Source: Staphylococcus sp. CAG:324 (lineage in GTDB: Bacteria > Bacillota_I > Bacilli_A > ML615J-28 > CAG-313). From it: 25,493 nucleotides of DNA. The stretch lies in assembly GCA_000433035.1 (NCBI GenBank), contig FR890799.1:1-25493 (forward strand), in the 5' to 3' direction. The notes under the pieces are model-generated. The model had not been told where the DNA came from. It saw nothing but the letters and a program-made list of their open reading frames with translations, and searched no databases. Below, in pieces: positions 15,868 to 23,316 of the stretch (position 1 is the stretch's first letter; each line of letters starts with the position of its first letter). The translations under genes and the position numbers were made by a program.

Positions 15868-17952
15868 CTATCCTCTCAATTCTTGCATTCGGTTACAAAT
15901 AGTATCAGTTAAAATATTTTTAGTATCATAACTATAATCCCAAAACATAATCCCTAATCCTTCTTGATATGCATAATTGACTTTTTCAATTAAAGACTGT
16001 TCATCTTCATATGTAATAAAGAATGATTCTTCTTCATTATATAAATATGGCACTCTTGCATCCTCATCAAAATATCTTACATATTTTTTGTTTGGTAAAA
16101 TATTATCATATATATAAGAATAAGTTACCGTTCCACTTTGATATTGCATATGATAAAGTTCTGCCATAGCTCCAAGTCCTGGATATTTTGAACCCAAAGA
16201 TTGACCAGTAACTTTATAAACTTTACCATAAAAAGCCGCACCAATAATAATCTTATCCTTATCTAAACCAGCCTCAGTAAACCATTTAATTCCTTGATCT
16301 ATACCATAACCAACATTACCATCATTATTTGCCTTAAAAAGTGGACACAAATGAGTTGCTCTACCTGCTAAATTCATATCGTATGACATCATATTGACAT
16401 AATCTAAACTTTCATTTAACAATTTAAAATTGAATTTAGTATATGAATAATGTGAAGGTATTGCCGCTGTAACAAGATAGGAAGAACCATTTCCATCTTC
16501 TAATAGTGTTAATTTTTTTCTTAAACTTTGACAAAGCATTGCCATATTATTCCTATCCGTTTCATCAGTTGGGAATTCCCAGTCAATATCTACACCATCT
16601 AAATGGTATTCTTGAATGAGTTCAACTATATTATCGGCTAATTTGCCATAACCAATATTGCGACAAGCACTTGAAAAATTATCGGCTCCTCCCGCAATTG
16701 ATAAGACTATTCTGATTCCGTTTTGTCTTAACTCATTCGCTTCTTCCATTAACTTATTAAAATTAACTACCCCTTCAATTGAAACAGCACCATTACTTGA
16801 TACGTTAGCAAAGGCATAATAGACAATATCTAAATTGTTCATTAAAGCCTCAGATTTAGTAACAACATTTGTTCGATAAAAATAACCTGCTACCGGATTT
16901 ATTAATTCATCAAATTCAATTGCTTTCACCACAACATCTCTTTCAAATGTATATACTTTATCATTGATTGTCATCTCTACACCAATTGATACCATTTCAT
17001 TTCGGTGAGTTTGATTAATTTTGCCTCTTGCGGTCATAATGTCATAATCAGAAGAACTCCAGTATAATAGCGCTCCTTGATATTCAACTGGTAAATATAT
17101 ATCTTTATCAATCTCGAGTGGTAAAATTTCATCTAGAATTACTTCTGCATAATTGGCATCAACAATTTCCCATTTAGCATAATAGGTTTGATCTCCCGTG
17201 CAATCTTCAGTTTGATATTTGATAGGTTCACCAGAAAAATCACTTGTTTTATACCACCCTAAAAATTCAAATCCTTCTTTTGTTGGAACAGAAAGACGAT
17301 ATATGATTTGATTATAATATGTATCCACTAAAGGTAACTCTTGCGTTCCCCCATTTATTACATAATTTACATTATATTGTTCTCCTGGACTACGATATTT
17401 TGCATTTACCGTTAAATCTTGAGTAAGAATTGTACCTTCTTCCACATAATTACCCGTTTCATAATCATACCAACCATTAAATAATCTACTACCATTTGTA
17501 GGAATTTCTAGATACTCAAAAGGTGAATTTTGTTCAACATATATGACTTTTTGATAACTACCATCTTCAAAATTCCCCGACATTGCATCATAAGTTATTT
17601 TAATCTTTTTTAAAACCCAATTTGCTTCTAAAATGGTATTCTTATTAATGAGAAAAGGATTACTCACTTGTTCTTTAGTTTCTTGATTTATCCATCCCGC
17701 AAATTCATACCCTTCTCTTATTGGTTCATCTTGAATTAATTGAACTTTTGTACCTTCTTCATATTTTTGTTCTAAATATGTTTTTCCATCAGAAAAAGAA
17801 CCAAAGGTTGTATCATAAACCAATAGATATTCCTCTTTTTTCTGTGGGGGATTATCATCATCATTACCTGGTTTATCTTTATTACATGAAACTAAAAAAC
17901 TAAAACCTAAAATAAATAATAATAACATTGCCATTTTAAAATATTTGTTCAT
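15868..17952 (-). CDS. Surface lipoprotein with InlB-type repeats and a GH18 glycosidase domain
   Basis: The 694-residue secreted lipoprotein has a signal peptide with lipobox FLVSC (Cys23) and an Asp/Pro-rich linker. Three InlB B-type (Listeria-Bacteroides) repeats follow at about 43-112, 116-186 and 193-262, each ending in a GW and an A-N/K-W/Y signature. A degenerate Ig-like domain spans about 268-345. The GH18 domain from about 350 to the end has the catalytic DGVDIDWE, with Glu459 as acid/base, and the barrel motifs IVLSIAGG and MMSYDMNLAG. GH18 enzymes cleave chitin, peptidoglycan-like or N-glycan GlcNAc linkages by substrate assistance. I start at ATG 17952 because GGAGGT lies just before it; an ATG at 17964 overlaps that site. 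It has its own promoter and terminator. Confidence 0.93.
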   Translation of the reverse strand: MNKYFKMAMLLLFILGFSFLVSCNKDKPGNDDDNPPQKKEEYLLVYDTTFGSFSDGKTYLEQKYEEGTKVQLIQDEPIREGYEFAGWINQETKEQVSNPFLINKNTILEANWVLKKIKITYDAMSGNFEDGSYQKVIYVEQNSPFEYLEIPTNGSRLFNGWYDYETGNYVEEGTILTQDLTVNAKYRSPGEQYNVNYVINGGTQELPLVDTYYNQIIYRLSVPTKEGFEFLGWYKTSDFSGEPIKYQTEDCTGDQTYYAKWEIVDANYAEVILDEILPLEIDKDIYLPVEYQGALLYWSSSDYDIMTARGKINQTHRNEMVSIGVEMTINDKVYTFERDVVVKAIEFDELINPVAGYFYRTNVVTKSEALMNNLDIVYYAFANVSSNGAVSIEGVVNFNKLMEEANELRQNGIRIVLSIAGGADNFSSACRNIGYGKLADNIVELIQEYHLDGVDIDWEFPTDETDRNNMAMLCQSLRKKLTLLEDGNGSSYLVTAAIPSHYSYTKFNFKLLNESLDYVNMMSYDMNLAGRATHLCPLFKANNDGNVGYGIDQGIKWFTEAGLDKDKIIIGAAFYGKVYKVTGQSLGSKYPGLGAMAELYHMQYQSGTVTYSYIYDNILPNKKYVRYFDEDARVPYLYNEEESFFITYEDEQSLIEKVNYAYQEGLGIMFWDYSYDTKNILTDTICNRMQELRG

Positions 17953-17991
17953 TGCTACCTCCATATATTCATATGTTTCCTATACAATTCA

Positions 17992-18020
17992 ATTATACTA
18001 AATACTAAAATGCTTGTCAA
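17992..18020 (-). promoter_or_regulatory. Consensus promoter of the GH18 gene
   Basis: A perfect TTGACA (18015-18020), 17-base spacer and perfect TATAAT (17992-17997) on the minus strand make this the closest match to consensus in the window, suggesting high expression. Confidence 0.92.
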
Positions 18021-18047
18021 TTCTTTGATTTTAATATTTTTTAGCAG

Positions 18048-18078
18048 AAAATGGATATAGTTCATCTATATCCATTTT
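18048..18078 (-). terminator. Terminator of the dfx/NrdD-like genes
   Basis: A 13-bp perfect stem (18048-18060 with 18066-18078; core ATGGATATAG) with a 5-base loop overlaps the TAA at 18077. On the minus strand its arm ends in TTTT, so the T-run is short. Confidence 0.85.
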
Positions 18079-18349
18079 ATCTTGCACACATATGTTTGAC
18101 TCTATTTTCTACTTCTTCTTTTTTAGCATCATTAAACCGATCGAGAGTTCCTACCAAATAACCCGTAATTCTCCTAATTCTTTGAAAAGGTACATGTTTA
18201 ATATGATAAGATAAATTTACATATTCCCCATCTAATTCAATATCAATGCCAATTAAATTTTCCTCTCCATATTTTTCAATACCTCTTTTCATATAAGCAA
18301 GTTTTTCTTGCTCTTCAATTTCCCCATTCATTACTTTTATATCTATCAT
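18077..18349 (-). CDS. Small NrdD-like protein
   Basis: The 90-residue protein ends with RRITGYLVGTLDRFNDAKKEEVENRVKH, which resembles the C-terminal segment of anaerobic ribonucleotide reductase (NrdD), where a GYL-x-RFN-x-GK pattern precedes the glycyl radical site. The large catalytic domain and the radical-bearing RVCGY-type glycine context are missing, so it cannot act as a reductase alone. Similar short proteins are often annotated as anaerobic ribonucleoside-triphosphate reductase and may be regulatory or repair partners. The first 50 residues are acidic and unrecognised. It starts 1 base after the desulfoferrodoxin stop region and clearly forms an operon with it, with a role in anaerobic or oxidative-stress metabolism by context. 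Confidence 0.65.
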   Translation of the reverse strand: MIDIKVMNGEIEEQEKLAYMKRGIEKYGEENLIGIDIELDGEYVNLSYHIKHVPFQRIRRITGYLVGTLDRFNDAKKEEVENRVKHMCAR

Positions 18350-18350
18350 C

Positions 18351-18719
18351 TTATTTCACCCACAAACCATGTAAATTACAATACTCATAAGTAGAAACAA
18401 CCTTTTCACCCTCTTCAAGAACAAATGTTGCTTCTGGTTTTTCACCAGGATTTAAATTCTTGCGATATACCCCTTTAGTAGTCTCAAGAATAATCCATTC
18501 AATATAATGCTCAACTTGCATTGGATGTTCCACACTACCAATACAAACTGTTACTTTATTTTCGTTTATATCAACAACAGGTATATGTTTTTCGTGAGCA
18601 GCATCTACACTTCCAGGAACCAATTCTACCATTTTCTCATTACAACATACGATATTAGGATTTACTTCTTTCACAAAAGTAATAATATTTTTACAATGTT
18701 TACAATAATAAAATTTCAT
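18351..18719 (-). CDS. dfx: Desulfoferrodoxin (superoxide reductase)
   Basis: The 122-residue iron protein reduces superoxide to hydrogen peroxide without making oxygen, a typical defence in anaerobes. The N-terminal desulforedoxin-type centre has Cys6-x2-Cys9 and Cys25-Cys26. The catalytic iron centre ligands are His45 (in HEKHIPV with its Glu/Lys pair), His65 and His71 (EHPMQVEHYIEW), Cys114 and His117 (YCNLHGLW), matching the spacing of two-iron superoxide reductases. It is cytosolic. ATG at 18719 follows GGAGAAGA. It leads an operon with the NrdD-like protein and faces a Crp/Fnr regulator across a 98-bp intergenic region holding a candidate operator. Confidence 0.96.
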   Translation of the reverse strand: MKFYYCKHCKNIITFVKEVNPNIVCCNEKMVELVPGSVDAAHEKHIPVVDINENKVTVCIGSVEHPMQVEHYIEWIILETTKGVYRKNLNPGEKPEATFVLEEGEKVVSTYEYCNLHGLWVK

Positions 18720-18762
18720 TTTTCTTCTCCTTTATTTTCTTAACATTTTACTTTATGTCTTA

Positions 18763-18805
18763 ATTATACTATAATAATATTAGAAAGTATGTTGTTTTTG
18801 CAACA
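18763..18805. promoter_or_regulatory. Divergent dfx/crp promoters with a Crp/Fnr-type operator
   Basis: The dfx -10 box TATAAT (minus, 18763-18768) and the regulator gene's -10 box TATAAT (plus, 18770-18775) are back to back with one base between. The dfx -35 region (ATACTT at 18786-18791) is poor. TGTTG-N6-CAACA at 18790-18805 has the 5-6-5 architecture of Crp/Fnr sites, and its centre is about 41.5 bases upstream of the predicted dfx start near 18756. This is the position from which such proteins contact polymerase as class II activators. It also lies in the 5' untranslated region of the regulator gene, where it could repress. Confidence 0.65.
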
Positions 18806-18817
18806 AAAGGTGAAATT

Positions 18818-19486
18818 ATGAAAAATATTTTTGAAATAAATGATTGCCCATTATTTAGTGGTTTAAAAGAATATGAACAACACTTGCTATTTGATTGCTT
18901 CTACATAGTAGAAAAAACGTTTAAAAAAAGTAGTTATATTATAAACTATGGGGATGAAATAAAAAATGTCTTAATTATTAAAGAAGGTTCAGTCTGTGTA
19001 GTTGAAGATGATTATTGGGGCAATAGATCAATTATTAGTTATTTAGATAAAAACAATATCTTTGGTATTGCTTATGCCTATTCTAACAATCAAACATATC
19101 CTATTTCTCTTATTGCCATGAGCGATTGTAAGATTCTATTTATAGATATCAAAAAAATTTTTAATCCCTGTTCAAAAAATTGCTATCATCATACGCAATT
19201 GATGAAAAATGCAGTAATGATATTATCAAATAAAAATATTGCTCTCATTAATAAAATTGAACATATGTCTAAACGAACCATAAAAGATAAAGTGTTATCA
19301 TACCTATCTAACTGTAGCAAAATATATAAATCTAATCATTTTCATATTCCTTTTAATAGACAAGAATTGGCCGATTATTTAGCTGTCGACAGAAGTGCTC
19401 TTTGTGCTACTTTGAGTAAATTAAAAAAAGCTAAAATCATTGATTATCATAAAAATAATTTTACAATTTTTTATCAAATTTTGTGA
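18818..19486 (+). CDS. Crp/Fnr family transcriptional regulator
   Basis: The 222-residue protein has an N-terminal cyclic-nucleotide-type beta roll (about 15-115), a long dimerisation helix (about 125-150) and a C-terminal winged helix. The recognition motif is RQELADYLAVDRSALCATLSKL. Cysteines at 10 and 27 and a pair in NPCSKNC (about 108-112) are suggestive of an Fnr/Flp-like redox or metal sensor, but no classical four-cysteine Fnr cluster is present. The GTG/ATG choice is settled by AAGGTG before ATG 18818. It faces the superoxide reductase operon, so that operon is its likely target. This is the only gene here that appears to end in TGA. Confidence 0.9.
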   Translation: MKNIFEINDCPLFSGLKEYEQHLLFDCFYIVEKTFKKSSYIINYGDEIKNVLIIKEGSVCVVEDDYWGNRSIISYLDKNNIFGIAYAYSNNQTYPISLIAMSDCKILFIDIKKIFNPCSKNCYHHTQLMKNAVMILSNKNIALINKIEHMSKRTIKDKVLSYLSNCSKIYKSNHFHIPFNRQELADYLAVDRSALCATLSKLKKAKIIDYHKNNFTIFYQIL

Positions 19487-19527
19487 TTTATTTTATCATT
19501 TATAGTATAATAGTTCAAGTTATTAAT

Positions 19528-19547
19528 AACTAATTAGATTAGTTTTT
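19528..19547 (+). terminator. Possible terminator after the Crp/Fnr gene
   Basis: AACTAAT (19528-19534) and ATTAGTT (19538-19544) form a 7-bp stem with a TAG loop followed by TTT. A second imperfect AT-only hairpin at 19553-19595 is followed by a T6 run and includes a TATAAT (19578-19583). Either may end the regulator transcript; the riboswitch promoter is therefore uncertain (TATAAT at 19506-19511 or 19578-19583, both with weak -35 boxes). Confidence 0.45.
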
Positions 19548-19604
19548 AAAAAACGTAAGTAATTATATAAATGAATATATAATTTACTTTTTTATTTTAC
19601 TTCT

Positions 19605-19720
19605 AAAAAAGGGGAGTAGCTCTAATACTATATTCGTCAACACGAAAAGAAAAGTCTTTTCCGGATATAGTAGTCAGTAATGATTGGCAAGACCTTTGAA
19701 ATCTAAATGATAAGGAGGTC
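19605..19720 (+). promoter_or_regulatory. yybP-ykoY manganese riboswitch
   Basis: The conserved elements occur in order: AAAGGGGAGTAGC at 19608-19620, a P3-type helix from ACTATAT and ATATAGT (around 19627-19673) holding TCGTCAACACGA and CCGG, and GGCAAGACCTTT at 19686-19697 closing P1. This matches the yybP-ykoY family (Mn2+-sensing). The P1 3' strand GACCTTT (19691-19697) can alternatively pair over 7 bp with AAGGAGGTC (19712-19720), the ribosome site of the OadB gene. This predicts that Mn2+ binding, by locking P1, frees the ribosome site and turns translation on. Confidence 0.9.
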
Positions 19721-19725
19721 TTAAG

Positions 19726-20832
19726 ATGGATTTTTTATTAGAAGGAATAAAAAGCATTACAATTGAACAAGTTGTTATGTATATTGTGGGATTTATTTTA
19801 ATCTTTTTGGCAATTAAAAAGAAGTTAGAGCCAGCACTTTTACTACCAATGGGGTTAGGAGCGATTATTGTAAATATTCCTCATAGTGGTGCCATTGGTG
19901 AATCTGGCGCCATTGAATGGTTATTCAAAGTAGGTATTGAAGCAAGTGAAATTATGCCTTTACTTTTATTTATTGGCATTGGTTCAATGCTTGATTTTGG
20001 CCCATTACTTTCTAATCCAAAGTTGATTTTTATTGGAGCTGCTGCTCAAGCGGGAATCTTTGTGATAATCATTTTTGCTACCCTTTTAGGCTTTGATATT
20101 AAAGATGCTGCATGTATTGGTATTATTGGAGCTGCTGATGGACCAACCTCAATTTTAGTATCTCAAAAATTAGGCACAAACTATTTAGGAGCAATCACTG
20201 TTGCCGCCTATTGCTATATGGCTCTTGTGCCCTTAGTACAACCTTTAGTAATTAAACTTTGTACATCAAAACGAGAAAGACTGATAAAAATGGAATATAA
20301 TCCAAAACATGTTTCGAAAGGAACAAAAATTATTTTTCCAATTGCTATTACTATTGTTGCAGGACTTCTAGCACCAGAATCCGTATCACTTGTAGGTTTT
20401 TTAATGTTTGGCAATTTAATTAGAGAATGTGGAGTTTTAGATAGTCTATCCAAAAGTGCTAGTGATACTTTAACCAATCTTATTACATTATTGCTAGGTA
20501 TAACTATCTCCTTTACAATGAAGGCCGATAAATTTGTTACCGTAGAAACATTGATGATTATGGGACTTGGTTTACTTGCTTTTGTTTTTGATACGATTGG
20601 TGGTATTTTCTTTGTTAAACTTATGAATCTATTTTCTAAAAAGAAAATTAATCCGATGGTAGGAGCTGCAGGTATTTCTGCTTTCCCAATGGCATCTAGA
20701 ATCGTTCATCAAATGGGAATTAAAGAAGATAAAAGTAATTATTTATTAATGCATGCTGCTAGCGCCAATATTGCCGGACAGGTTGCCTCAGCAATCGCTG
20801 GTGGCGTAATTTTATCTCTATTTATGATTTAA
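19726..20832 (+). CDS. oadB: OadB/GcdB-type sodium-translocating decarboxylase beta subunit
   Basis: The 368-residue membrane protein belongs to the beta subunits of oxaloacetate, glutaconyl-CoA and methylmalonyl-CoA decarboxylases, which couple decarboxylation of carboxybiotin to Na+ export. Family motifs include IGIGSMLDFGPLL, the Na+/H+-site region GIIGAADGPTSI (Asp138) and NPMVGAAGISAFPMASR. About 10 helices are present. ATG at 19726 follows AAGGAGG by 7 bases. No alpha (carboxyltransferase) or biotin-carrier gene occurs in the window, and a manganese riboswitch controls it. It may be part of a dispersed decarboxylase or act as a stand-alone transporter. The gene is followed 13 bp later by a small gamma-like protein. 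Confidence 0.9.
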   Translation: MDFLLEGIKSITIEQVVMYIVGFILIFLAIKKKLEPALLLPMGLGAIIVNIPHSGAIGESGAIEWLFKVGIEASEIMPLLLFIGIGSMLDFGPLLSNPKLIFIGAAAQAGIFVIIIFATLLGFDIKDAACIGIIGAADGPTSILVSQKLGTNYLGAITVAAYCYMALVPLVQPLVIKLCTSKRERLIKMEYNPKHVSKGTKIIFPIAITIVAGLLAPESVSLVGFLMFGNLIRECGVLDSLSKSASDTLTNLITLLLGITISFTMKADKFVTVETLMIMGLGLLAFVFDTIGGIFFVKLMNLFSKKKINPMVGAAGISAFPMASRIVHQMGIKEDKSNYLLMHAASANIAGQVASAIAGGVILSLFMI

Positions 20833-20845
20833 GGAAGGTGTCCAA

Positions 20846-21001
20846 ATGAAGCAAATATTTTATATGTCCTTTAATAAAGATATGGTAACCGAGGCTTTAC
20901 ATATAGCTTGGAAAGGATTTTTATCCTTATTTATTGCCATGTTGATTATTTTCTTATTGATTATTATTTTAAATACTATTTTAAAAGCAAAAAATAAATA
21001 A
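20846..21001 (+). CDS. 51-residue single-helix membrane protein, possible gamma subunit
   Basis: This short gene is easily missed. ATG at 20846 follows AAGGAAGGTG, starts 13 bases after the oadB stop and ends at TAA just before a terminator. The product starts MKQIFYMSFNKDMV, has one hydrophobic helix (about 24-43, FLSLFIAMLIIFLLIIIL) and a basic tail KAKNK. Its position and one-helix layout recall OadG/gamma subunits, which anchor and stabilise decarboxylase complexes, but it is shorter than typical OadG (about 80) and lacks the His-rich tail. The assignment is by context only. Confidence 0.75.
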   Translation: MKQIFYMSFNKDMVTEALHIAWKGFLSLFIAMLIIFLLIIILNTILKAKNK

Positions 21002-21012
21002 CATAATTCATT

Positions 21013-21044
21013 AAAAAAGGTATATTTTTAAAATATACCTTTTT
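21013..21044. terminator. Bidirectional terminator between oadB genes and the hydrolase gene
   Basis: AAAAAAGGTATATTT (21013 on) pairs with AAATATACCTTTTT (to 21044) around a TTA-type loop. A and T tracts are present on both sides, and it lies just before the stop of the converging gene at 21046. Confidence 0.9.
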
Positions 21045-21045
21045 A

Positions 21046-22029
21046 TTATATCAAATGGATAATATTTTCTTTTAGATTTTCAGTATCAATATTTCCCATA
21101 TTGGTCAAAAAAATACATCTAAGATTTAAATCTTTAGAAAAAAGAATGAAAGTATTTGTCCCAATCGTATCGCCACAATGATAATATATATCACATCCAT
21201 TCACATTTATAATTCTTATTCCCAATCCATAATAAGACTGCGTTTTCTCATCAAACACATTTGGTAAAAACATAGTGCTTTTAAGTTTATCAAATACATC
21301 ATTTAATAAATAATCTATCCATCTATTTAAATCAATTATATTAGAATAAAGACCACCATCTCCAATTGTAGCACTACACCAATACTGATCTTTGACAATT
21401 AACTGATTGTTACTTATAATATGTCCATATGCTCTATTTGGAATAATCGTCTTACCTTCATCATTTACATAAGTATTGAACAACTTAGCTTTTGTAAAAA
21501 TTTTCTCTTTTAGATACTCATCTATCTTGGTTTTAGATATTTGTTCAATGATTTGTCCTAATAAAATATAACCCGTATTACTATATTGATATTTGGTTCC
21601 TGGTTTAAAATAAGTATGAGTAGTTGTTTTTAAAAATTCTAAAACTTGCTTATCTTTGATTTGTTCATCATTTTCTTGATGAGGCATCTTTTCATAGTCA
21701 TAAATTCCTGAAGTATGATTCAATAATTGTTGAATTGTAATCTTTTTAAAATATTGTGGCAAATCATCAAAAATTTCAGTAATTGGCGTTGAAAACGATA
21801 GGAGTTGTTCTTCTATTAAAAATAAAATAGCGTAGGCAATAAACTGTTTCGATACGGATGCTAATCTAAAACATGTATTAAAAGTAATATGAAAACGATC
21901 ATCCTCTCTTTCTAAGCCATTTGTTTTTTCTATTAATATATCATTGTATTTAAAATAAAGCGCATACCCTTGTTCTTTATTTATTATCACTTGATTCATT
22001 ATTTTTTTATAAACTTCTTCCTCTAACAT
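21046..22029 (-). CDS. Class C beta-lactamase-like serine hydrolase
   Basis: The 327-residue protein has the three active-site motifs of the serine beta-lactamase/penicillin-binding superfamily: SVSK at 58-61 (nucleophile Ser58), YSN at 149-151 and HCG at 284-286 in place of KTG. Conserved LLNHTSGIYDY and GDGGLYSN are typical of esterase/D-alanyl peptidase members. HCG rather than KTG favours an esterase or peptidase over a true beta-lactamase. There is no signal peptide or anchor, so it is predicted cytosolic, unlike wall-active relatives. ATG at 22029 has GGAG 12 bases upstream. It is 88 bp after a lipoprotein gene and has a weak own promoter. Confidence 0.88.
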   Translation of the reverse strand: MLEEEVYKKIMNQVIINKEQGYALYFKYNDILIEKTNGLEREDDRFHITFNTCFRLASVSKQFIAYAILFLIEEQLLSFSTPITEIFDDLPQYFKKITIQQLLNHTSGIYDYEKMPHQENDEQIKDKQVLEFLKTTTHTYFKPGTKYQYSNTGYILLGQIIEQISKTKIDEYLKEKIFTKAKLFNTYVNDEGKTIIPNRAYGHIISNNQLIVKDQYWCSATIGDGGLYSNIIDLNRWIDYLLNDVFDKLKSTMFLPNVFDEKTQSYYGLGIRIINVNGCDIYYHCGDTIGTNTFILFSKDLNLRCIFLTNMGNIDTENLKENIIHLI

Positions 22030-22064
22030 TAATCATCATTTCTCCATAATATTTTTATATAAAC

Positions 22065-22073
22065 ATTTTATCA
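22065..22073 (-). promoter_or_regulatory. Candidate extended -10 promoter of the hydrolase gene
   Basis: TG-A-TAAAAT on the minus strand (22065-22073) is an extended -10 element without a good -35 box. Confidence 0.4.
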
Positions 22074-22117
22074 TAAATCTTTTATTTTTTGCACTCTGTT
22101 TACTATTTGATTATTAA

Positions 22118-22831
22118 TTAATCATATTCTTTAAAGTCAGGATAGTTTATTTCAATATTATTATAATCTTCGTAGAAAATGTCAAAATATTTATTTGTAT
22201 AATCCCTCCAAGCATAAGCATAATGAATTAATTTATTATTATTAAAGATTAGTCTCATTTCATATGACTTTTCTGCAACCGTAACGTAAGAAATATAGAT
22301 ACTATTACCTTTATCATCCACACCATATTTATCATAATCATGATATTCTAAATCCTCTAAAAATTCAATCATATTAATACTTAAATATGTTGTAAAGTAA
22401 CTATCTTCACGACGATCTTTAGTTCCTGTTGTATGATTATAATAATACACTTTATCATCTTTACAAAAATATTCAACTGTTTCACCATCATTATCAATAT
22501 TTACTTCTTTAATATATCCTTGATAGTATTTTTCATCAGAATAAACTATTTCTTCAACATTTGCTGAATATGCTTTACCATAAGATGTATCTTTTGTCTT
22601 TTGAATAAATACTTTTGTTTGATATCCTCTTACTTCTGCAATTTTATTTAAAGCTTCTGAAACAATATTTTTCATTTCATCTTTAGTAAGTGTTTTTTCA
22701 AAAACAATTTCTCTACTAAGATTATAATCTGTTTTTGAAGTTGTTTTATTAGGAACATTAGTAACATCACAACTTACTAATAAAAGCAATAAAACAATTA
22801 GTAAAAAAAAGAATCTGTTCTTTGATTTCAT
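22118..22831 (-). CDS. Predicted lipoprotein, unknown function
   Basis: The 237-residue protein begins with a signal peptide and lipobox LLVSC (Cys21), giving a mature protein anchored outside the membrane. The mature part is Tyr-, Asp- and Lys-rich with alternating beta-like sequence and no motif I recognise; the overall look is like the LppX/LolA-type or DUF lipoproteins of Firmicutes that measure or bind lipids, but this is only an impression. The ATG at 22831 has GGAGAAAGGAAA upstream (spacing long, about 12). Its promoter is at 22879-22907. No terminator is visible after it, so it may read into the hydrolase gene. Confidence 0.82.
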   Translation of the reverse strand: MKSKNRFFFLLIVLLLLLVSCDVTNVPNKTTSKTDYNLSREIVFEKTLTKDEMKNIVSEALNKIAEVRGYQTKVFIQKTKDTSYGKAYSANVEEIVYSDEKYYQGYIKEVNIDNDGETVEYFCKDDKVYYYNHTTGTKDRREDSYFTTYLSINMIEFLEDLEYHDYDKYGVDDKGNSIYISYVTVAEKSYEMRLIFNNNKLIHYAYAWRDYTNKYFDIFYEDYNNIEINYPDFKEYD

Positions 22832-22878
22832 ATATTAAATAGTTTCCTTTCTCCATCCATTTTTAATTATGTTAATTT

Positions 22879-22907
22879 ATTATATCATAAAAAATAAGAA
22901 TATACAA
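22879..22907 (-). promoter_or_regulatory. Promoter of the 22118-22831 lipoprotein gene
   Basis: On the minus strand TTGTAT (22902-22907), 17 bases, TATAAT (22879-22884) with TG-A just before it form an extended -10 promoter, 47 bases before the ATG. Confidence 0.7.
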
Positions 22908-23312
22908 ATAAAAATAAGAGTAGGTTCAATTCCCGTAGCACAATCAACACACATACATTCAATTCCCTTGATAAAAGATAAACCCTATAAACACATAATT
23001 CCATCTGTATTTGCTGTTAAACTAACTAAAATCACACTAAAAGCTCTCAAAACTCTCCCTAAATATGAAAAATACCTCCTATATAGAAGACATTTCATAT
23101 TACTTTGATGTTGGATCTGCCACGTACCCTCCGATATCCACTTCCCCAAACTTAATTTCTCAATATTTTTCTGGTTTTTGTATAAAAAATGGGATTGCTA
23201 TTATTATGAAACGGGAGCATTTAGTCAAAAATATTTACGCTTTTTGTTTTTTACTCAGCAAGACTGGAGTTTCATATATCCGACATAATATTCTTTGAAA
23301 ACTTAGTTTAAA
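22908..23312. other. Gene-poor stretch with possible remnant sequence
   Basis: No convincing gene is seen here. Two overlapping plus-strand frames (22869-23108 and 23065-23298) are open for 60-79 codons but lack ribosome sites and family motifs. The base composition is noticeably less AT-rich than neighbouring intergenic DNA (for instance around 23115-23150), and the minus strand also has partly open frames broken by several stops. It could be a decayed gene or mobile element, or an unrecognised RNA. No terminal repeats or transposase motifs were found. Confidence 0.35.
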
Positions 23313-23316
23313 CGAA

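Noticed and set aside
18818..19510. Alternative code with TGA read as tryptophan, based on TGA being nearly absent as a stop
   Set aside because: All clear Trp positions, including the GH18 DWE motif and HX4D region, use TGG, and no in-frame TGA occurs inside any conserved gene.
22915..22945. A tRNA-like fragment (GGTTCAATTCCCGTAGCACA)
   Set aside because: The T-arm stem does not pair properly, and no anticodon, D-arm or acceptor partner is found nearby.
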